Shown: positions 6,413 to 11,597 of the stretch, one piece after another | Layout: each line of letters starts with the position of its first letter | How positions within the stretch are numbered: the stretch's first letter is position 1 | Assembly (NCBI GenBank): GCA_002296125.1 | Contig: DBHI01000019.1 | Location: 1 to 11,597 of the forward strand | Direction: 5' to 3' | From: Anaerolineales bacterium UBA832 | GTDB lineage: Bacteria; Chloroflexota; Anaerolineae; Anaerolineales; UBA11657 | DNA: 11,597 nucleotides | Made by a program: the position numbers and the translations under genes | Notes under the pieces: model-generated | The model's database searches: none | Told to the model about the DNA's origin: nothing | Seen by the model: the letters and a program-made list of their open reading frames with translations, nothing else

Positions 6413-7030
6413 ATGTCTCCACAAAAAATTCCAGCTATAGTAATAGGCAGACTACCTCTATATTTACGCGTTTTAACACAAATTGATTCAACAAAAGTCA
6501 AAGTTACCTCGTCACAAGAAATGGGTGAATACCTGGGTATTAGCTCTGCTCAGATACGTAAAGATTTATTACATTTTGGAGAATTTGGTAAACAAGGTAC
6601 TGGATATAACGTTAGATTTTTAAAAAGTCAACTGATGAAAATATTGCAGGTAGATCGTGAATGGAATATAGCTCTTGTAGGCGCTGGTGGTTTAGGAACT
6701 GCAATAGTCAAATATGCAGGGTTTCAAGGAAGAGGGTTTCAAATTGCATTAGTGTTTGATAATGATCCATCAAAAATTGGTCAAACTTTGGAAAATCTGA
6801 CAATACTATCCTCTAACAATATTAAGCAAGAAATAGAACTAATGAAATTAAAAATAGCTATGGTAGCTGTACCTGCTAAATATGCTCAAGAAGTAACCAA
6901 CCAACTTATAGAAGCAGGTATTAGATCTATACTAAATTACGCTCCCACAAACCTATCAGTACCCCCTGAAGTTCGCATAGTACACATAGATCCAGTAATT
7001 GGATTACAACATATGACTTACTATTTGTAG
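6413..7030 (+). CDS. rex: Redox-sensing transcriptional repressor Rex
   Basis: Rex is a dimeric repressor that binds DNA when NADH is low and leaves it when NADH rises, releasing genes for NADH oxidation and fermentation. At 205 residues it is the usual length. The N-terminal winged helix has IPAIVIGRLPLYLRVL (6-21) and ISSAQIRKDLLHFGEFGKQGTGY (43-65). The Rossmann domain has VGAGGLGTA (89-97), where the common Asn of GAGNLG is Gly, and VFDNDPSKIG (114-123). The swapped C-terminal helix contains the usual LQHMTYYL ending. It lies 101 bases after the glycan operon on the same strand and probably has its own promoter. I found no Rex operator (TTGTGAA-like inverted repeat) in front of it or anywhere else in the visible intergenic DNA. 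The start ATG has no clear Shine-Dalgarno, but protein alignment fixes it well. Confidence 0.96.
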   Translation: MSPQKIPAIVIGRLPLYLRVLTQIDSTKVKVTSSQEMGEYLGISSAQIRKDLLHFGEFGKQGTGYNVRFLKSQLMKILQVDREWNIALVGAGGLGTAIVKYAGFQGRGFQIALVFDNDPSKIGQTLENLTILSSNNIKQEIELMKLKIAMVAVPAKYAQEVTNQLIEAGIRSILNYAPTNLSVPPEVRIVHIDPVIGLQHMTYYL

Positions 7031-7033
7031 TCC

Positions 7034-7060
7034 AATGAAATATTATCGACAAATTTCATT
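7034..7060. repeat. Inverted repeat just after rex
   Basis: AATGAAAT (7034-7041) and ATTTCATT (7053-7060) are perfect complements and form an 8-base-pair stem with an 11-base loop, beginning 3 bases after the rex stop. It has only one G-C pair and is followed on the plus strand by AAAA rather than a T run, so it does not meet the pattern of a rho-independent terminator. It may protect the transcript end or be chance in AT-rich DNA. Confidence 0.4.
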
Positions 7061-7223
7061 AAAAGTTACACGTGTCAAAATATTTAAGCAAATTATTAAT
7101 TGTATTAAAGATATTTAATATAGTAAGACACATAGCTCCTGATAAGAAGAAACTGCCAAAAATATCTAAAAATAATATTACAGTAGCTACAAAAACTAAT
7201 TAATTATTTTAAATATCCAGTAT

Positions 7224-8231
7224 TTATATACGAGGCAAATGAGATTGCATAACCTCAAGTAAGTCAAGTGCCCTACTAGCGCCAACAGCTACACATCCTA
7301 TTGGATTATCAGTTAAATATGCTGGTACACCTACAGAAGAAGATATTCGTTTTTCTATACCTCGTAAATAAGATCCCCCACCACATAATACTATACCCCT
7401 ATCAATAGCATCAGAGGCAAGTTCTGGTGGGGTTTTCTCTAGCACTGATTTAGCAACAGCAATAATATCTTCTAATGGTTCATCAATAGCCTCTGATACA
7501 TCTTCCGATGTAATTATCGCATCTCTTGGCAAACCGGTTATATGATCACGTCCCTGTATTTCTACTGCCAAAACCTCATCCAGAGGTACTGCAGATCCTA
7601 TCCTAATCTTGATTTCTTCAGCAGTAATTTCTCCAATTACTATTCCATATTTTTTGCGCACATAAGTCACAATTGCCTGATCCAATGCCATTCCTCCAAC
7701 TCTAGCTGAATCAGCAATAACAATTCCATTTAATGCCACTATTGCGCACTCTGTATTTCCACCACCTATATCTAATGCCATATTCCCTGCAGGTGTTCCA
7801 ACAGGCAAGCCAGCACCAATTGCAGCCGCTAATGGCTCTTGGATTAAAAATGCTTCTCTACTACCAGCTTCCTTGGCTGCTTCATGTACAGCACGACTTT
7901 CTACACTAGTAGCTCCATAAGGCACACTTAACATTACACGAGGTTTAAATAGCCTCATAGGACCACATACTTTAGTTAGAAAATAATGCAACATACGCTC
8001 TGTCACTTCATAATCAGCTATGACACCATCCTGAATGGGTCTCATAACTTCTATACTCTCAGGCGATCGACCAAACATCTCACGTGCTTCTTGTCCTATA
8101 GAAACAATCTTTTGTTCATCTACATGTATAGCTACTACACAAGGCTCATGTAGCACTATTTCACCGCCCTCTGAAACCAGGACGTTCACTGTCCCCAAAT
8201 CAATGCCAATATCTTTGCCAAAAAGAGCCAT
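7224..8231 (-). CDS. mreB: MreB/Mrl-family bacterial actin
   Basis: MreB polymerises with ATP under the membrane and organises cell-wall synthesis and shape. The 335-residue protein carries the actin-fold motifs in order: phosphate 1 IGIDLGTVNVLV (8-19), VMRPIQDGVIADYEVTERML (62-81), EPLAAAIGAGLPV (132-144), phosphate 2 ALDIGGGNTECAIV (152-165), LPRDAIITSEDV (234-245) and the adenosine motif IVLCGGGSYLRGIE (280-293). Departures from the MreB consensus as I know it are GTVN for GTAN, GGGNTE for GGGTTE and CGGGSYLRG for TGGGALLRG. It starts 42 bases after atpC on the same strand and is probably the last gene of the ATP synthase transcript. No mreC or mreD follows, because the next gene is the convergent rex. 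The upstream sequence has only AGGAT at about 20 bases, so its ribosome binding site is weak. A divergent paralog rather than the main MreB is possible. Confidence 0.92.
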   Translation of the reverse strand: MALFGKDIGIDLGTVNVLVSEGGEIVLHEPCVVAIHVDEQKIVSIGQEAREMFGRSPESIEVMRPIQDGVIADYEVTERMLHYFLTKVCGPMRLFKPRVMLSVPYGATSVESRAVHEAAKEAGSREAFLIQEPLAAAIGAGLPVGTPAGNMALDIGGGNTECAIVALNGIVIADSARVGGMALDQAIVTYVRKKYGIVIGEITAEEIKIRIGSAVPLDEVLAVEIQGRDHITGLPRDAIITSEDVSEAIDEPLEDIIAVAKSVLEKTPPELASDAIDRGIVLCGGGSYLRGIEKRISSSVGVPAYLTDNPIGCVAVGASRALDLLEVMQSHLPRI

Positions 8232-8273
8232 TTTAAATTATTATGTTTTCTTTATCCTAGGAAATCCAAGACT

Positions 8274-8726
8274 CTAACCTGCATCTTCCATACGTGAAAC
8301 ATTATGAGCACCTGCCCGTTTTTGTCCAACCTTCAATCTTACATTAGCCCTTTGTAACGCAAGACTAATATCATGTGTAATTTCCGGTGTCAAACCTTCA
8401 GAAGGACCACCATCTTCAAGATAACTAATAGCTTTCTCGCGAGCTTCTTGAGCTCTAGTGACGTCAACTTCATCGGCACGCTCCGCAACATCCGCCAAAA
8501 TAGTTACACGATCCGGACGGACTTCTAAAACTCCTCCACCAATAGCAAAATTCTCTTCACTATCACCAACTTTAACTCTTAATTCACTAACATTTAAAGT
8601 TGTCAACAATGGACTATGATTAGGCAGTATACCCATACGTCCATCAACACCATCAACAACAACCATATCAACCTGATCAGAATAAATCAATCTCTCCTGA
8701 GTAACAATCTCACATAAAATAGTCAT
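8274..8726 (-). CDS. atpC: F1 ATP synthase epsilon subunit
   Basis: Epsilon sits on the gamma stalk at the F1-Fo interface, couples rotation and can inhibit ATP hydrolysis. The N-terminal beta-barrel (about 1-85) is clear from CEIVTQERLIYSDQVD (5-20), GRMGILPNHSPLLTTL (29-44) and FAIGGGVLEVRPDRVTILAD (60-79). The C-terminal helical hairpin (about 88-140) contains VDVTRAQEAREKA (87-99), which fits the I/L-D-x-x-R-A ATP-binding motif of regulatory epsilon subunits with Val first. The linker between the helices (about 104-118, with GGPSEG) appears longer than usual, and total length is 150 against about 130-140. It starts 17 bases after the atpD stop. AGGAA overlapping that stop (8745-8741) is 14 bases from the ATG, a long spacing. 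Confidence 0.96.
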   Translation of the reverse strand: MTILCEIVTQERLIYSDQVDMVVVDGVDGRMGILPNHSPLLTTLNVSELRVKVGDSEENFAIGGGVLEVRPDRVTILADVAERADEVDVTRAQEAREKAISYLEDGGPSEGLTPEITHDISLALQRANVRLKVGQKRAGAHNVSRMEDAG

Positions 8727-8743
8727 GGTATTACAAGAAGTTC

Positions 8744-10147
8744 CTAACTTGCTTTTTGTAGTTCGTTGGCTTTATCTACAGCTTCTTCAATTGTACCAAC
8801 AAACATAAATGCCTGTTCTGGAATATCGTCATGCTTACCATCTAGAATCTCCCTGAAAGACCTAATAGTCTCCTGAAGCTTTACATACTTACCTGAAATA
8901 CCAGTAAATTGTTCAGCCACGTAGAAAGGCTGTGAAAAGAAACGTTCTAATTTACGAGCTCTAGAAACTAACAGTTTATCTTCTTCAGATAATTCATCCA
9001 CTCCAAGTATTGCAATGATATCTTGTAGATCTTTATATCTTTGAAGAACACGCTGTACCTCTCGTGCTACTTCATAATGTTCATCACCTACAATATTAGG
9101 ATCAAGTATACGACTTGTTGATGCTAGAGGATCTACAGCTGGATAAATACCCTTCTCTGCTATTGGTCTTTCTAGAGCAATGGTAGCATCTAAATGCGAA
9201 AATGTTGCCACAGGTGCAGGATCAGAATAATCATCAGCAGGAACATATACTGCTTGCATTGAAGTAATAGAACCTCTTTGCGTAGAAGTTATGCGTTCCT
9301 GTAATTCTCCCATCTCTGTACCCAAAGTTGGTTGATAACCTACTGCAGATGGCATTCTTCCTAACAAAGCAGATACTTCGGACCCACTCATAACAAAACG
9401 AAAAATATTATCAATAAATAACAATACATCTTTGCCTTGATCACGAAAATATTCTGCCATCGTCAAACCAGTAAGAGCAACCCTCAATCTTACTCCAGGA
9501 GGTTCATTCATCTGACCAAACACCATGACTGTATCCTTCATAACGCCTGATTCAATCATTTCTCTGTATAATTGAGTTCCCTCTCGCGTACGCTCACCAA
9601 CACCCGCAAAAACTGAATTGCCTGAATGTTCTTTAGCAATTGATCTAATTAACTCCATAATAATTACTGTTTTACCCACTCCTGCTCCGCCAAAAATACC
9701 TGTTTTACCTCCCTTGGTAAAAGGAGCAATTAAATCAATCACCTTTATGCCCGTTTCAAAAACTTCAACTTCTGTTGACTGATCTGCAAACGCTGGAGCT
9801 GGTCTATGAATTGGATAATATTCTGATGCTTCTACATTTCCACGTTCATCAATAGGCTTACCTAAAACATTGAAAATACGTCCCAAAGATGCTTCACCTA
9901 CTGGAACACTGATTGGTGCACCTGTTGCGTTAGCATCCAAACCTCTCCTCAAACCTTCTGTAGCATCCATAGCAACACATCGAACCAAATTATCACCTAG
10001 ATGCTTCTGAACCTCCAAAACCAACGGATCTTCATTTTCTCTAGGTATCTCAATTGCCTCGTATATTTCAGGAAGAATTTCCTCCGGAAATTCACAATCT
10101 ACAACAGCTCCCTGAATTTGTGCTACTTTGCCTGTCGAATTATTCAT
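8744..10147 (-). CDS. atpD: F1 ATP synthase beta subunit (catalytic)
   Basis: The beta subunit holds the catalytic nucleotide sites of F-type ATP synthase. It is full length at 467 residues. Visible are the Walker A loop GGAGVGKT (153-160), the catalytic-glutamate region GVGERTREG (182-190, E185), Walker B VLLFIDN (241-247, D246), GSEVSALLGRMPSAVGYQPT (255-274), VPADDYSDPAP (302-312) and the DELSEED loop (384-390) that contacts gamma and epsilon. The segment after Walker B reads FVMSG (251-255) where many bacteria have FTQAG; the position is variable and does not suggest loss of function. The start is well fixed by GGAGG at 10156-10152, 4 bases before the ATG. It lies between atpG (42-base gap) and atpC (17-base gap) in the classical order. 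Confidence 0.99.
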   Translation of the reverse strand: MNNSTGKVAQIQGAVVDCEFPEEILPEIYEAIEIPRENEDPLVLEVQKHLGDNLVRCVAMDATEGLRRGLDANATGAPISVPVGEASLGRIFNVLGKPIDERGNVEASEYYPIHRPAPAFADQSTEVEVFETGIKVIDLIAPFTKGGKTGIFGGAGVGKTVIIMELIRSIAKEHSGNSVFAGVGERTREGTQLYREMIESGVMKDTVMVFGQMNEPPGVRLRVALTGLTMAEYFRDQGKDVLLFIDNIFRFVMSGSEVSALLGRMPSAVGYQPTLGTEMGELQERITSTQRGSITSMQAVYVPADDYSDPAPVATFSHLDATIALERPIAEKGIYPAVDPLASTSRILDPNIVGDEHYEVAREVQRVLQRYKDLQDIIAILGVDELSEEDKLLVSRARKLERFFSQPFYVAEQFTGISGKYVKLQETIRSFREILDGKHDDIPEQAFMFVGTIEEAVDKANELQKAS

Positions 10148-10151
10148 AAAT

Positions 10152-10156
10152 CCTCC
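10152..10156 (-). promoter_or_regulatory. Strong Shine-Dalgarno for atpD
   Basis: GGAGG on the minus strand lies 4 bases before the atpD ATG. It is the best ribosome binding site in the window and confirms that this genome uses the standard anti-SD, in contrast to the plus-strand operon. Confidence 0.85.
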
Positions 10157-10189
10157 ACTACTTGTATTACATTACATACATTGTTTTCA

Positions 10190-11086
10190 TTAACTTGCTT
10201 GCTGTAAAGCCTCTGCACCACCAGCTATGTCTAACAAATCACTAGTAATAGATAATTGTCTAGCCTTGTTATATGCTAACCGCAATGCAGCAGACAGCTC
10301 ATTTGCATTGTCAGTTGCATTACGCATAGCAACCATCCTAGCACTGTGCTCACTAGCAAGAGACTCTAAAACAGCTTGATAAACTTGTACCTGAATAAAT
10401 CTAGGTAACATTTCATCTAGTAACTGATCTGGCTCAGGTTCATAAGTATATCCTATTTGATTTGATTGTAAATCCAATGATGTTTCTTCATCTTCATTTT
10501 GATTATCACCAATTGTTGTCATAGGCATTATACGAATCACCTGAGTATTCTGCCTTAGTGTATTTACATAGTCAGTATAAGCAACATACACTTCATCTAC
10601 TACTCCATTTAGATAGTCATCTATAAGCATCCTTGATATAGGACTCACTTCTGTAAATGATGGTGACGATCTAAAACTGCTAAAGTCTCCAACAATATTT
10701 GCTCCGCGAATATAAGCAAGGTCACGACCTTTTTGACCTACTGTTACCCACCGAAGCACATCTAATTTATCATGAGCAAAATCTAAAGCTGCTCGAGTCA
10801 CATTCATGTTATATGGACCTGCTAAACCTCTATCACTAGAAATCAACAACAAACCTACTTTATCCACATTGTCTCTAGGCGCTAACAAAGGATGATTTGT
10901 TCCTTGGGAGAACTCTCCTATACGACCTAAAACTTTCGCCACACGTTTAGCATAATCGCGTGAAGCAGTCACAGCAGACTGTGCTTTTCTAACTTTCGAA
11001 GCACTAACTGCCTCCAAGGCCCTAGTAACCTGTGAAATATTTCCTACACTGCGTATCCGCAGTCTCATTTCGCGTGCGCTAGACAA
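10190..11086 (-). CDS. atpG: F1 ATP synthase gamma subunit (central stalk)
   Basis: Gamma is the rotating shaft inside the alpha3-beta3 ring. The two conserved terminal helices are clear: N-terminal REMRLRIRSVGNISQVTRAL (5-24) with AVSASKVRKAQ (26-36), and C-terminal SEHSARMVAMRNATDNANEL (245-264) with YNKARQLSITSDLLDIAGGA (272-291). The central domain has SSDRGLAGPYN (83-93) and VGQKGRD (116-122). An acidic loop (about 194-208, NQNEDEETS) makes it slightly longer (298 residues) than the 285-290 common in bacteria. The start is TTG at 11086-11084, chosen because it gives the usual N-terminus and because GGAG at 11097-11094 is 7 bases upstream. That site overlaps the atpA TGA, so translation of the two genes is probably coupled. 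Confidence 0.98.
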   Translation of the reverse strand: MSSAREMRLRIRSVGNISQVTRALEAVSASKVRKAQSAVTASRDYAKRVAKVLGRIGEFSQGTNHPLLAPRDNVDKVGLLLISSDRGLAGPYNMNVTRAALDFAHDKLDVLRWVTVGQKGRDLAYIRGANIVGDFSSFRSSPSFTEVSPISRMLIDDYLNGVVDEVYVAYTDYVNTLRQNTQVIRIMPMTTIGDNQNEDEETSLDLQSNQIGYTYEPEPDQLLDEMLPRFIQVQVYQAVLESLASEHSARMVAMRNATDNANELSAALRLAYNKARQLSITSDLLDIAGGAEALQQAS

Positions 11087-11089
11087 TCG

Positions 11090-11597
11090 TCAACTCCAAG
11101 ATGAACCGAATGAATCCAAAGCCGTCTTTAATTCTGATTCTATAGTATCAGTAATACTACCACTTTCCATTATCTGATCAGCAATATTTGAATATGATGT
11201 AGACATATATCTAAGCAAACTTGATTCCCATTCTTGGACACGCTCCAAATCAACCTCATCAGCATAACCATTCACACCTGCATAAATCAGAATGACTTGA
11301 TCCGACAATGACATAGGTGCATATTGAGACTGCTTCAATATTTCCTGAAGCCTTTTTCCACGTTCCAACTGTGCTTGAGTAGCTTTATCTAAATCTGATC
11401 CAAATTGTGCAAATGCAGCCAATTCACGAAAAGCCGCCATGTCCAAGCGCAAACGCCCTGCAACTTGGCGCATAGCTTTTGTCTGAGCTGCACCACCAAC
11501 CCTAGAAACTGAAATACCAACATTGACTGCCGGTCGAATACCTGCATAAAACAAATCGTTTTCAAGGTATATTTGCCCATCAGTTATTGAAATTACA
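11090..11597 (-). CDS. atpA: F1 ATP synthase alpha subunit, C-terminal third (5' end outside window)
   Basis: The alpha subunit alternates with beta in F1 and binds nucleotide non-catalytically. The coding frame is open to the right edge, so about 168 C-terminal residues are visible of roughly 500. Reading from the edge it begins VISITDGQIYLENDLF, then GIRPAVNVGISVSRVGGAAQ, which contains the arginine finger (the Arg of SVSRVGG) that completes the catalytic site on beta. It continues with RELAAFAQFGSDLDKATQ and the YAPMSLSDQ segment of the C-terminal helical domain, and ends SFGSSWS. The stop is TGA at 11092-11090, 3 bases before the atpG TTG. It is the upstream neighbour in the atpA-atpG-atpD-atpC order; the promoter and Fo genes are beyond the window. 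Confidence 0.98.
   Translation of the reverse strand, partial: VISITDGQIYLENDLFYAGIRPAVNVGISVSRVGGAAQTKAMRQVAGRLRLDMAAFRELAAFAQFGSDLDKATQAQLERGKRLQEILKQSQYAPMSLSDQVILIYAGVNGYADEVDLERVQEWESSLLRYMSTSYSNIADQIMESGSITDTIESELKTALDSFGSSWS

Noticed and set aside
6029..6424. 131-codon minus-strand open frame across the GT-C end and the gap before rex
   Set aside because: Its hydrophobic look is a by-product of being antisense to a membrane protein, and it runs through the rex start.
7031..7223. Convergent gap between rex and mreB as a site of a bidirectional terminator
   Set aside because: The best hairpin (7034-7060) has one G-C pair and no T run on either strand. The ATTAAA/TTTAAT pair and the GTAGCTAC palindrome are too short. 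Nothing here qualifies as a rho-independent terminator.
8744..10147. Unusual residues after Walker B of AtpD (FVMSG) as a sign of a sodium-dependent or inactive enzyme
   Set aside because: Ion choice is set in the c ring, not in beta, and all catalytic residues are present, so this is normal variation.

Overview
The window is an AT-rich bacterial chromosome segment (about two thirds A+T, judged by eye). It combines housekeeping genes with one accessory sugar-modification operon. The housekeeping set is F-type ATP synthase genes atpA-atpG-atpD-atpC followed by a MreB-family actin, plus an Obg GTPase with a full OCT domain and a Rex redox repressor. Obg with OCT and Rex together are usual in Gram-positive-type lineages and Chloroflexota. 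The protein sequences look most like a low-GC Chloroflexota relative (Dehalococcoidia or SAR202-like), but this is an inference of moderate to low confidence because no rRNA or other marker is present.

Layout: (1) 1-421, minus strand: start of an MFS transporter of the fosmidomycin-resistance (FSR) type, cut by the window edge. (2) 484-1797, minus: obg. (3) 1798-1936: divergent intergenic region with candidate promoters for the plus-strand operon. (4) 1937-6311, plus: five tightly packed genes, namely a cupin, a PLP sugar aminotransferase resembling GDP-perosamine synthase, a SAM methyltransferase, a soluble DPM1-like family 2 glycosyltransferase and a polytopic GT-C glycosyltransferase. (5) 6413-7030, plus: rex. 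(6) 7031-7223: convergent AT-rich spacer. (7) 7224-11597, minus: (partial atpA)-atpG-atpD-atpC-mreB, transcribed right to left.

How the genes work together: the ATP synthase genes encode the catalytic F1 subunits alpha, gamma, beta and epsilon in the classical order. The plus-strand operon reads as a compact module. An amino sugar is made on a nucleotide (DegT family), possibly methylated, moved to a polyprenyl phosphate by the DPM1-like enzyme and attached to an acceptor outside the membrane by the GT-C enzyme. This resembles ArnB/ArnC/ArnT logic but with different families. The substrate and acceptor cannot be read from the sequence. The nucleotide-sugar dehydratase that must feed the aminotransferase is not in the window.

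No tRNA, rRNA, CRISPR array, insertion sequence or clear rho-independent terminator was found. No gap without a gene exceeds 300 bases. The operon is the part most worth following up; the rest is largely conventional.
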